This document shows, piece after piece, positions 16,207-23,342 of a stretch of DNA of 38,223 nt. Position numbers and translations under genes: made by a program. How positions within the stretch are numbered: the stretch's first letter is position 1; each line of letters opens with the position of its first letter. The DNA lies in contig JAFSGY010000042.1 in the NCBI GenBank assembly GCA_017440575.1, positions 1 to 38,223 on the forward strand, read 5' to 3'. Source of the stretch: Lachnospiraceae bacterium. GTDB lineage: Bacteria > Bacillota > Clostridia > Lachnospirales > Lachnospiraceae. The notes beneath the pieces were generated by a model. The model was given only the letters and a program-made list of their open reading frames with translations, did not search any database and was not told the origin of the DNA.

Positions 16207-17461
16207 TGTGGTGGCGGTTTTTTCAGAGTATATAAGTATTATTTTATTTTTACAAAAAGTATCTAAAAAGAAAATATTTTTTGATAAATATGTTATTTTA
16301 TTTTTCCTTACAGATTTAATAAGCGTATGGTTGACAAAAGAATTTGGTGAAAAATATGTTTGGATTAGTTTGGTGTCATATTCTAATTTCTTAATTTATA
16401 CTAGATTATGTTTGGTAAAGAAATGGGTTAATGCAATAAAAGTATGGGCACTAATGATTATTACGATACCTTGTCTGCAGCTAATGTTATATTATGGGAC
16501 TAAATTTGCGTTAGAAAAAGTTATTAGCAAGCAAATAATGGGGATTTTAATAAATATCCTTATAAGTTTGATATTTCTTTTTTGGAAGAATAAATATACA
16601 TATATAATTTTTCGTTCAGTGAATAAGATAAAGAATATAATTTTTATTTTTGTTTTTGGAGTATTGTTTTCATATTTATTATATATGTATAATTTTAATG
16701 GTATTATAAGTCCTAGTGTTATGATTCCTGTAATGGGTGGAATCACAGGTTTTTGTTTGGTATTTGTATTATGGACTAATGCTGAATATGAGAAAAAAAG
16801 TAAAGCAAAAGAGGTGCAATTATATGAGTTATATAATAAGACTTTTGAAGAGGCTATAAATACGATAAGAACTAGACAACATGAATTTGATAATCACATA
16901 AATGCAATAAAATGTTTGAATATGACAATACACAATCCTCAAGAGTTAATAAATGTGCAGAATGAATATTGTGATAAATTATTGGAGGAGAGTTCTGATA
17001 ATAGATTGTTGAAGATGAATGGAGAACCATTAATAATAGGATTTTTGTATTCAAAGTTTATGAATGCTAGAAAAGAGGGAATTATAATAGAACATCAGAT
17101 ACAAGCTATTGAGTTTAGAAATAAAATAAAAATTGTTGATTTGATAGAAGTTCTTGGTGTAATGATAGATAATGCTATTGAAGCGTTGAGAGATGAGAAG
17201 TTTGTTAACAAAAAACTTATTGTTAGAATCTTGTGTGAAGATGGTGGAAAAATTGTGATAGAAGTATCTAATAGAAGCAAAAAATATTTAAATAATGAAA
17301 TCGAAAAATTCTGTATGTTGGGGTATACTACTAAAGGCGAAAAACGAGGAATGGGATTGTCACGCGTGGTGGAAATAGTTAAGAATTATAAGGGAGATTT
17401 CTTTATCGGAAATGTCAGTTATGATGAACAAAATTATTTATGTTTTAAAATTATTATTTAA
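16196..17461 (+). CDS. AgrC-like GHKL sensor histidine kinase
   Basis: A polytopic receptor kinase of the AgrC type. Six or so hydrophobic segments fill residues 1-190, as in peptide pheromone receptors. The phospho-accepting motif is IRTRQHEFDNHINAIK, the N box is VLGVMIDNAIEAL and the glycine box is KGEKRGMGLSRVVEIV near the C-terminus. It uses ATG 16196, overlapping the regulator gene; TTG 16181 with AAGGGG upstream is an alternative. The gene body is clearly more AT-rich than the upstream regulator, with many ATA, AAT and TTA codons, and returns to local composition near 17340. This hints that the sensor has a separate history. Its ligand is presumably the AgrD peptide encoded convergently. 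Confidence 0.92.
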   Translation: MIVNVVAVFSEYISIILFLQKVSKKKIFFDKYVILFFLTDLISVWLTKEFGEKYVWISLVSYSNFLIYTRLCLVKKWVNAIKVWALMIITIPCLQLMLYYGTKFALEKVISKQIMGILINILISLIFLFWKNKYTYIIFRSVNKIKNIIFIFVFGVLFSYLLYMYNFNGIISPSVMIPVMGGITGFCLVFVLWTNAEYEKKSKAKEVQLYELYNKTFEEAINTIRTRQHEFDNHINAIKCLNMTIHNPQELINVQNEYCDKLLEESSDNRLLKMNGEPLIIGFLYSKFMNARKEGIIIEHQIQAIEFRNKIKIVDLIEVLGVMIDNAIEALRDEKFVNKKLIVRILCEDGGKIVIEVSNRSKKYLNNEIEKFCMLGYTTKGEKRGMGLSRVVEIVKNYKGDFFIGNVSYDEQNYLCFKIII

Positions 17462-17465
17462 TACA

Positions 17466-17503
17466 AAATACGTGTTTAGTGAGTTGAGACTAAACACGTA
17501 TTT
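17466..17503. terminator. Bidirectional terminator between agrC and agrD
   Basis: A 15-bp perfect stem (17466-17480 with 17489-17503, core ACGTGTTTAGT / ACTAAACACGT) with an 8-nt loop. It sits 5 bp past the kinase stop and 2 bp past the agrD stop, with T-rich flanks on both strands, so it serves both convergent transcripts. Confidence 0.92.
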
Positions 17504-17505
17504 CT

Positions 17506-17643
17506 TTATTTTTCAAGTGTAGGAAACTCAGGTTCGCCAAAAAAGAATACACAGGGACAACAATATGGTAATTCCCAATACGACGACAACATCATAAACG
17601 ACAACACCGACGTTGTAGCCATTGTCATAAAACGCTTAATCAT
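17506..17643 (-). CDS. agrD: AgrD-like autoinducing peptide precursor (45 aa)
   Basis: A 45-codon gene starting 2 bp after the agrB stop, with AGAGGTG before its ATG. Residues 1-21 are a hydrophobic/amphipathic leader (MIKRFMTMATTSVLSFMMLS). The rest contains YCCPCVFFFGEPEFPTLEK. By comparison with known AgrD proteins (for example the clostridial ring CLWFT followed by a Pro-Glu-x-Pro tail), the thiolactone ring is predicted as Cys31-V-F-F-F35. The cleaved tail would begin at Gly36, and its x-x-P-E-x-P pattern (GEPEFP) matches the family. Cys28 and Cys29 before the ring are unusual. AgrB should process and cyclise it, and the AgrC-like kinase should sense the product. These roles are inferred from family and position. 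Confidence 0.85.
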   Translation of the reverse strand: MIKRFMTMATTSVLSFMMLSSYWELPYCCPCVFFFGEPEFPTLEK

Positions 17644-17645
17644 GT

Positions 17646-18200
17646 TTATTCACCTCTTTTCTTTCGTAATTTTGCTATAATCAACTGCACAGAGTGCAGA
17701 AGTATAGTCCAATATCCCACAGCGAAGTATTTCGTTTGATAGAACAAGATAAGCAGTAGGATTCCGAAGCTGGTTGCCAGTAAGGTTTTCTTCTTACGAT
17801 GGATGATTTCTCTTTCTGGTAATGGAGGTCTAGATGCAGAAAGGATTGGTGAAAGTGCACCATTGATTATCGTACATAGTCCCAGACTAATTATCGCACT
17901 CCAAAAAGGGATACTAATTCCAGTTAGAGGAATAGTTACGAGAAGAAAGTAACCAAGTGAGAAGAATAGGCAGGACATGTAATGCTTAAAATGTAGTCCG
18001 CCGGAGCTTAATCTCAGTGGCAGGAGGATGATAAATGCAAATAGAAATAAATCTAATCTGTGGAGAAGAGCAAACAAGACAATAAAAAGTAATAGCTTAC
18101 TGACATCGTAGAAGATGCAGGTAATAGAAAAAATTAACATTTTTTTATCCCGTTCGCTGATATTCATATTTGCATCAATAAAGTTCGATAATATTTGCAT
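17646..18200 (-). CDS. agrB: AgrB-like peptide-processing membrane endopeptidase
   Basis: A 184-residue polytopic membrane protein that cleaves the AgrD C-terminal tail and forms the peptide thiolactone. The catalytic pair is visible as His70 and Cys77 in LRLSSGGLHFKHYMSC, with the same 7-residue spacing as in Staphylococcus AgrB, preceded by the conserved Arg and GG. Hydrophobic segments lie at about 25-65, 78-120 and 138-172. The ATG follows GGAGGT by 7 bases. It is the first gene of the agrB-agrD unit and diverges from an XRE gene. The symbol is by family; orthology to the staphylococcal gene is not implied. Confidence 0.93.
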   Translation of the reverse strand: MQILSNFIDANMNISERDKKMLIFSITCIFYDVSKLLLFIVLFALLHRLDLFLFAFIILLPLRLSSGGLHFKHYMSCLFFSLGYFLLVTIPLTGISIPFWSAIISLGLCTIINGALSPILSASRPPLPEREIIHRKKKTLLATSFGILLLILFYQTKYFAVGYWTILLHSVQLIIAKLRKKRGE

Positions 18201-18316
18201 GGTTCAAACCTCCAATGAGGTTAGTTTACAGGAATAGAATAAAAATCCTGCAAAAACGGCACAGAATGTGTAGTCTGACGTACAGATGAGAGAATATATA
18301 GAAATGCCTTGGTTAC

Positions 18317-18347
18317 TACGTGAAAATAGCAAGTTAATGCGTAAAAT
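18317..18347 (-). promoter_or_regulatory. Candidate LytTR direct repeats upstream of agrB
   Basis: On the minus strand, ATTTTACGC (18347-18339) and ATTTTCACGT (18327-18318) form an imperfect direct repeat about 20 bp, two helical turns, apart. LytTR regulators typically bind such pairs. The distal copy includes the TTTACGCAT 9-mer also found at 15146. No strong promoter hexamers lie immediately downstream, as expected for an activated promoter. Confidence 0.35.
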
Positions 18348-18413
18348 GATAAAAGAAGCAAGGAATCTATTATCATAATAAATATTATTAATGATAAAAG
18401 GATTTAGATAAGT

Positions 18414-18653
18414 ATGCGGGATGAAGAAATCTATAAGGAAGCGGGAGTTAGGATTCAGGGATTGCGAGAACGGTGGAGTTTAACAAGAGAAGAGATGGCA
18501 GAATTTGTTGGGCTTTCTGCAAAACATATTTATGAGATAGAGGCAGGGAGAAAAGGCTTTTCTGCAAGTACCTTGTATCGGATCGCGACAGCGTTTGGAG
18601 TAGGCTGTGATTATATTATGACAGGAAAAGAGGATAAGAACCTTGAAGCATAA
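18414..18653 (+). CDS. XRE-family helix-turn-helix regulator
   Basis: A 79-residue single-domain Cro/CI-type regulator. The HTH (LTREEMAEFVGLSAKHIYEI) is followed by EAGRKGFSASTLYRIATAFG and GCDYIMTG, a standard XRE layout. It diverges from agrB across a 213-bp region, so it may act on the agrBD promoter. AAAAGGA lies about 12 bases before the ATG, a loosely spaced ribosome binding site. Its stop codon is inside the loop of a very strong terminator hairpin, so the last codons are part of the terminator stem. Confidence 0.85.
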   Translation: MRDEEIYKEAGVRIQGLRERWSLTREEMAEFVGLSAKHIYEIEAGRKGFSASTLYRIATAFGVGCDYIMTGKEDKNLEA

Positions 18654-18670
18654 GGTTCTTATCCTCTTTT
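18626..18670. terminator. Bidirectional 19-bp terminator between the XRE gene and the HD-GYP gene
   Basis: A perfect 19-bp stem (18626-18644 with 18652-18670; core GAGGATAAGAACCTT) with a 7-nt loop that contains the XRE stop codon. A and T runs flank it on both sides, serving the convergent XRE and HD-GYP transcripts. Confidence 0.93.
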
Positions 18671-18674
18671 TGGA

Positions 18675-19841
18675 TTACATTTTAAATTGTTCGAGTGAGA
18701 AACGTTCCATTTCCTCTTTAGCGAGCTTGAAGCATTCCATGAGTCTTGGCGAAAAGACGCCACATTCCCCATTTAAAATCATTTCGTATGCCTCATGAAG
18801 TGAGTAGGCATCTTTATAGACTCGTTTGCTGATGAGGGCATCGTAAACGTCTGCAACAGAGACAATCTGAGCTTCTAAAGGAATATCATCACCCTTTAGC
18901 CCATCAGGATAACCACGGCCATCATAGCGTTCATGGTGATAACGACAGATTTCATAGCTGTATTTATAATAGCGCTCATCCTGCAGGCTTTCCATGGTTT
19001 TTAAGATGTCACAGCCACGAGTGGTGTGAGTTTTCATAATCTCGAATTCTTCGCTGGTCAGTTTACCGGGCTTTAAGAGAATACTGTCAGGAATGGCAAT
19101 CTTGCCAATATCGTGCATGGCAGAAGCAGAGGAGATGACATCTATTTGTTCTGGTGTGTAGTTTACTTCCTCATATATTATACTGACATATTTTAACATA
19201 ATCTTAGTAAAGCCTTTGATGCGTTGAATATGGTCACCAGATTCAACACTTCTAAATTCCACTACGGTACTGAGAATATCGATAATGTCGTTGTTAATCT
19301 CTTTGAGACGTTGGAGCTGCTTTTTCTTTTCAACATCATCGACATCGAAGATAGTAATAAGAATACCATTTTGAATAGGGAAAAATTCAAACTCCTTCCA
19401 ACGATAGGTGCCATCCTCGGTAAGGACGCGGATTTCCTGAGAGAGGAAGCCTTCTTCGGCGCGAAATCCCTCTTCGTTTTCTACATTTTTAGGAATTGTT
19501 TTAGAGGTATTATAGTCGTCAGCATGCAAATGCTTTTGACAAAAAGAATAATAATCCTCCATGGTGCCGATAGGCTTGACATTTTTCAGGAGTCCTCTTT
19601 CGTAGAGGACATGGTAATAGTTTTGTTCTTCATTTAAATATACAAAGGCATCATATCGCTTACCTAAGATGGGCATAAGATGATTAGCGATAGTAGTGAT
19701 GGCTTCCGAAGTATTTTCCGCATGATTGATAAATACGTTCGTTGGAATGGTATGTATAATATTTTCTAAAAAACGATTGCGTTCTTCTAGTTCCTGCACT
19801 CTTTTTTGCAGGTCTTCATATGAAAAAGGCGATTTATCCAT
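18675..19841 (-). CDS. HD-GYP domain protein (putative cyclic-di-GMP phosphodiesterase) with PAS-like domain
   Basis: A 388-residue cytoplasmic protein: an N-terminal coiled coil (KRVQELEERNRFLENI), a PAS-like domain at about 60-185 (GTYRWKEFEFFPIQNG), then an HD-GYP domain. HD-GYP motifs are GDHIQRI, HDIGKIAIPD and HHERYDGRGYPDGLKGDDIP, followed by SVADVYDALISKRVYKDA. The family hydrolyses cyclic di-GMP, though some members act on other cyclic dinucleotides or are degenerate; the metal-binding His/Asp residues and GYP are present. ATG 19841 is chosen because AAAGGAG lies 10 bases upstream; the frame extends 27 residues further but without a ribosome binding site. It is convergent with an XRE gene and divergent from spoVAC. 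Confidence 0.9.
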   Translation of the reverse strand: MDKSPFSYEDLQKRVQELEERNRFLENIIHTIPTNVFINHAENTSEAITTIANHLMPILGKRYDAFVYLNEEQNYYHVLYERGLLKNVKPIGTMEDYYSFCQKHLHADDYNTSKTIPKNVENEEGFRAEEGFLSQEIRVLTEDGTYRWKEFEFFPIQNGILITIFDVDDVEKKKQLQRLKEINNDIIDILSTVVEFRSVESGDHIQRIKGFTKIMLKYVSIIYEEVNYTPEQIDVISSASAMHDIGKIAIPDSILLKPGKLTSEEFEIMKTHTTRGCDILKTMESLQDERYYKYSYEICRYHHERYDGRGYPDGLKGDDIPLEAQIVSVADVYDALISKRVYKDAYSLHEAYEMILNGECGVFSPRLMECFKLAKEEMERFSLEQFKM

Positions 19842-20014
19842 AACATGTTTGCTCCTTTTTGGGGAAAAGTCGAATAAAAAACTCGTAATAGCAAAATTGT
19901 GTATATAATAATATGATAACATTGAAATTCACATTCGACAAGAGTTCTAAAAATGAGAATGAAAAAGCATGATTTGGGAATAACTATGAAAAAGCAGAAA
20001 AAGAAGGATAAGAA

Positions 20015-20482
20015 ATGGATAAGAAAACAGATAAAAAAATTAAGGATTATCAGGATTACGTCGAAAAAATATCACCTAAGACCAACTTGGGACTACAGAT
20101 GGCAAAGGCATTTATAACAGGTGGAATTATCTGCTGTATTGGACAATTTATAGTAAATACGGCAATGAATCAGTTTGGTATCGATAAGGATACAGCAGCA
20201 AGCTGGTGTTCCGTGCTGCTGATTCTTGCAAGTGCGATTCTTACAGGCTTTAATCTCTATGGTGGGCTAGTAAAATGGGGAGGAGCCGGTGCATTGGTGC
20301 CGATTACCGGCTTTGCAAATTCGGTAGTGTCCTCAGCAATCGAGTATCAGACAGAAGGTCAGGTATTTGGTATTGGTTGTAAGATATTTACGATTGCAGG
20401 ACCGGTTATTTTATACGGAATCGTTACAAGCTGGACGCTTGGAGTGGTGTATTGGATTGGAACGGTGTTAGGAATTGTGTAG
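20015..20482 (+). CDS. spoVAC: Stage V sporulation protein AC
   Basis: SpoVAC is a membrane channel component of the SpoVA complex, reported to be mechanosensitive and to release dipicolinate during germination. The 155-residue protein has a charged N-terminus (KIKDYQDYVEKISPKTN) and membrane segments including AFITGGIICCIGQFIVNTAM and LLILASAILTGFNLYG. The conserved GGAGALVPITGFANSVVSSA and EYQTEGQVFGIGCKIF stretches align with Bacillus SpoVAC. AGAAGGATAAGAA precedes the ATG. It stands alone here: spoVAD and spoVAE do not follow. Its stop codon abuts the stop of a convergent gene with no terminator between. Confidence 0.95.
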   Translation: MDKKTDKKIKDYQDYVEKISPKTNLGLQMAKAFITGGIICCIGQFIVNTAMNQFGIDKDTAASWCSVLLILASAILTGFNLYGGLVKWGGAGALVPITGFANSVVSSAIEYQTEGQVFGIGCKIFTIAGPVILYGIVTSWTLGVVYWIGTVLGIV

Positions 20483-21286
20483 TTAAGTAAAGTATTCCCT
20501 TATAATGTGGTCAACAGTTTCAGAATTTAAAGGATGTTCTTTAGTTTCATATGTGGTAATTAATTGAATAGATGGGACAATACCATGTGTAGTATAAAGC
20601 TGTAATTTTGAATATGCTTGTTTGGAATAGTTTAAGTCGTCCATCATTCCAAAGTGCTCCCAATAATAGAAGTTACCGGTTTGTGGATGGCGAATTGTAA
20701 AATCTGGATATAGAACAATGTCACTTAATGGAAGCGCACATTCATAGCGGAAGGGAATCTTGTTTACATGAAGTGCCATGTCAATAAGTGCCTCTGATTT
20801 AGAACGAACTGTGTGGCCAGAGATTGTTTTAAGCGTTAGTTGCTCAGGATATTTTAAGTTGTGTTCATAAGGGGAATTCATCCATTCGAGAAGTTCTTTT
20901 GAGAGAGGCTTGAAAAATGGAGAAAGTAACTTTTGATATTCGGACATAGATAAAAGCAGATGCTCAGCCTTTTCAACATAGGCTTCGTGATGTTTTATAT
21001 AAAATTCAAGTGCTTGTATTTCATGAATTAAATCATCATGTAATAAAGTTAAGTACTTTTTAGCAGCTAACTGTTCTGCTAGCTTTCGTTCTTTTTTGGG
21101 AAGATAGGTGGAAGTGTGTCCATCACTGATGTACCATTTATAACGATTGTCATTGCGAGCGCAAATGATTTTTCCTTTAGGAAAAGATTTTAGTTGAAAC
21201 TCAATAGAATGTATTTGCTTTTTAAGCCGTTGTTGTTCAGCTAATATTTTTTCATATAGCGTAGTAAAAACCTCCTTTTTTATCAT
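20483..21286 (-). CDS. Hypothetical protein with PD-(D/E)XK nuclease-like C-terminus
   Basis: A 267-residue soluble protein. The N-terminal half is a long charged coiled coil (residues 10-140). The C-terminal part contains VRSKSEALIDMALH, an RYE segment, VLYPDFTIRHPQTG and YYWEHFGMMDD. This order of Glu, PDF and W-E-H resembles the core of the PD-(D/E)XK nuclease fold. Whether it is an active nuclease is unknown. The start is uncertain: the ATG at 21286 has no ribosome binding site, while a perfect AAGGAGG (21277-21271) lies inside the ORF with no in-frame ATG, GTG or TTG close behind it; the nearest in-frame codon at good spacing is ACG. It is convergent with spoVAC, with adjoining stop codons. 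Confidence 0.6.
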   Translation of the reverse strand: MIKKEVFTTLYEKILAEQQRLKKQIHSIEFQLKSFPKGKIICARNDNRYKWYISDGHTSTYLPKKERKLAEQLAAKKYLTLLHDDLIHEIQALEFYIKHHEAYVEKAEHLLLSMSEYQKLLSPFFKPLSKELLEWMNSPYEHNLKYPEQLTLKTISGHTVRSKSEALIDMALHVNKIPFRYECALPLSDIVLYPDFTIRHPQTGNFYYWEHFGMMDDLNYSKQAYSKLQLYTTHGIVPSIQLITTYETKEHPLNSETVDHIIREYFT

Positions 21287-21767
21287 TGATTAGTGATATT
21301 GAAGCATAGATAGATTTATTTTGTAAATAGAAAAATTCAAATTTATATAAATTTTATATTTTTTGTCAATATAATGAATGAGAATTAGCAAGGAGGGTAT
21401 ATAGGGATTAGAAGCTGAAAGATACCCCGTTTCGGGCTGAAAAATTGTCAAAAAGTAGCATTTTGATATATTAGTGGGAGATATAGTGATGGAACAAAGG
21501 TAAAATACCCCGGAAAATGAAAAAGTGGGGTATAGAATGCGGTGAAAAGTGTATATACCCTAAATTGAAAATAGTGTAGCGTAATTGAATTGAAACAAGG
21601 AATGGAGCATGTGGTTCTTGTGAAAATAAGAAAATACCAGTAATATAGTGATATGGAAAATAGGTAAAATGAATGTCTAAAGTAATTATACTTAAATGGG
21701 TTTTAAGAAAGTAAGAATGTATTAACGTATAAAAGAGATACAACAAGATAGAAGGATAAAGCATAAT
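21287..21767 (+). other. 481-bp AT-rich gene-free leader of the LytTR/ABC unit
   Basis: No supported coding region. The stretch holds an AGGAGG at 21391-21396 with no start codon at suitable distance. ATACCCC occurs at 21422-21428 and again at 21505-21511, the second pairing with GGGGTAT at 21527-21533. A distant perfect inverted repeat links AGGGTATATA (21394-21403) with TATATACCCT (21552-21561). It may be a long regulated leader, or the remains of a lost gene. Confidence 0.4.
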
Positions 21768-22457
21768 ATGAATATACTTATTTGTGACGATGAACCGCAA
21801 ATTTTACATCAAATATCAGAAAAAGTACATAATGATTTCCCGGAGTGGCAGATTATGAAGGTAGGCAATTCGACAGAATTGCTGGGGTTACTTCAAGAGC
21901 AGGAATGTGATATTTTATTGTTAGATATTGACATGCCTGTCATAAATGGATTAGACATTGCAAGAAGGTTAGAGAACCTAAAAAAGAAACCGTTGCTGAT
22001 ATTTGTGACAAGCCATGATGAATTGGTGTATGACAGTCTGCAGTTTCATCCGTTTGGATTCGTGAGAAAGAGTTATCTTGAGACAGAACTTCCAAGAGTA
22101 TTGCGAGATTGCGAAAAAGAAATAAACAGCCATAGCAGGCACTATCATTTCCGTACTTCGGAGGGAGAGATTAAGCTCTTGCTGGATGATATTTTGTATT
22201 TTGAATCAGAAGGAAATTATATTAGTGTTTATGCGAAGGACATAAGCTATCGCTTTCGGGAAACGATAACAACGCTTCAAAATACATTGGAGAAATTTGG
22301 TTTTATAAGAATACATAGAGGATTTCTGGTCAATCAGTCAGCTGTTGAGGTATTAGGAACGGATGAACTGAAGCTGTATAATGGCATGAAGCTTCCGATT
22401 GGAAGAAATTATGCAGAAACAGCCAAGAAACGGATGATGAGGTATATGCTGCAATGA
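21768..22457 (+). CDS. LytTR family response regulator
   Basis: A 229-residue response regulator: receiver domain with CDDEP acidic pocket and phospho-acceptor Asp in LLLDIDMPVING (residue 54), then a LytTR DNA-binding domain from about 125 (FRTSEGEIKLLLDDILYFES to IRIHRGFLVNQSAVEVLG). It is the first gene of a six-gene, tightly packed unit with a kinase and an ABC-2 transporter. The kinase ATG overlaps its stop (ATGA), so the two are coupled. AGAAGG precedes the ATG by about 13 bases, loosely spaced. It likely controls its own operon, whose long leader lies upstream. Confidence 0.92.
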   Translation: MNILICDDEPQILHQISEKVHNDFPEWQIMKVGNSTELLGLLQEQECDILLLDIDMPVINGLDIARRLENLKKKPLLIFVTSHDELVYDSLQFHPFGFVRKSYLETELPRVLRDCEKEINSHSRHYHFRTSEGEIKLLLDDILYFESEGNYISVYAKDISYRFRETITTLQNTLEKFGFIRIHRGFLVNQSAVEVLGTDELKLYNGMKLPIGRNYAETAKKRMMRYMLQ

Positions 22458-23176
22458 TATGGCAAAAGAAAGAAAAAACGGAATATCAGATATTGGATGA
22501 AAAATATCAAAAGGTATTAGGCGAAAAGGCTGAACTTGCATATGAATTGGAAGAGGTCAAAGCCTCAATGGGACAAATTATAGAACAAGATGTGCAGATT
22601 CGGGAGTTACATGAGAGTGTGCGAAGGATAAAGCATGATATGAAAAATCATATGATGGTAATTGCGGCATATCTGAATGAGGAAAATTATGAGCAGGCAA
22701 AAGCCTATACATCAGAGATTCTGGATAAGCTAAATGCCGTTCACAGCTACATAGAAACAGGGAATTCGCTGTTAAACCATATTTTAAATGAGAAGCTGAA
22801 TCTGGCAAGGGCTTTAGGAATCTCTGTTAAGGCAGAGATTGAGAATGTATCTTTTGCGAAAATGGAAAGCCTTGATTTTTCGGCACTATTATCTAATATT
22901 CTGGACAATGCGATAGAAGCATGTCAGAAGGAGAGAGAACCGGAATTACAGGTAAGAATATCAATAAAAAGGGGATATGAGGTGATTTTGGTTAAAAATA
23001 TGACAGAGATGTCAGTGTTAAAAAACAACCCGGAACTTCATACTACGAAGGAATCAAAGGAGTCACATGGTATGGGGATTACGCAGATAAAAGCAATTGT
23101 TCAAAAATACAATGGTCTGTGTGATTTCTATGAGGAAGAGGGATGGTTCTGTGTGAGTGCGTTTATCCCTATATAG
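22454..23176 (+). CDS. Soluble GHKL-domain sensor histidine kinase
   Basis: A 240-residue kinase of the same GHKL/HPK10 class as AgrC but without any membrane segment: it begins with a coiled coil (residues 8-55). The phospho-acceptor motif is RRIKHDMKNHMMVIAAYLNE, the N box is LLSNILDNAIEAC and the glycine motif is SHGMGITQIKAIVQKYNG. A kinase of this class with no membrane domain must receive its signal inside the cell or through a partner such as the adjacent ABC transporter. It overlaps the response regulator gene by 4 bases. The sequence is intact and does not look truncated, since the coiled coil leads directly into the dimerisation helix. Confidence 0.9.
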   Translation: MIWQKKEKTEYQILDEKYQKVLGEKAELAYELEEVKASMGQIIEQDVQIRELHESVRRIKHDMKNHMMVIAAYLNEENYEQAKAYTSEILDKLNAVHSYIETGNSLLNHILNEKLNLARALGISVKAEIENVSFAKMESLDFSALLSNILDNAIEACQKEREPELQVRISIKRGYEVILVKNMTEMSVLKNNPELHTTKESKESHGMGITQIKAIVQKYNGLCDFYEEEGWFCVSAFIPI

Positions 23177-23191
23177 CTGTTGTTTATCCCA

Positions 23192-23331
23192 ATCCCTTGC
23201 AACGTGAGGTTGCAGGGGATATTCTATGTCCAGTGGTAGAAAATTGCAGTAACGTGGTGGCAGTTAATCAAGAATCACGAAGTGATTCTTGGAGTGATTG
23301 CCGCTGGGCAATCACTTGTACACACTTGTGT
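23192..23331 (+). promoter_or_regulatory. Hairpin cluster before the first ABC ATPase gene
   Basis: Three strong stems lie in the 166-bp gap between kinase and ATPase genes: 23192-23203 with 23209-23220 (12 bp, one G-T), 23269-23278 with 23282-23291 (10 bp, 3-nt loop), and 23293-23302 with 23307-23316 (10 bp, 4-nt loop). A small ACACA/TGTGT element follows at 23320-23331, just before the ribosome binding site. Stems two and three share GTGATT/AATCAC and can pair with each other instead. No T run follows, so these are not ordinary terminators. Confidence 0.55.
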
Positions 23332-23342
23332 TAAGGAGTTTT

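Noticed and set aside
21517-21579. A 20-codon ORF with two cysteines (MKKWGIECGEKCIYPKLKIV) in the long leader, a possible signal peptide gene
   Set aside because: No ribosome binding site precedes it and it has no hydrophobic leader or recognisable processing motif; likely chance.
21471-21800. Minus-strand ORF of 109 residues across the leader region
   Set aside because: It overlaps the LytTR gene start, has no ribosome binding site and has a composition expected from the complement of AT-rich DNA.
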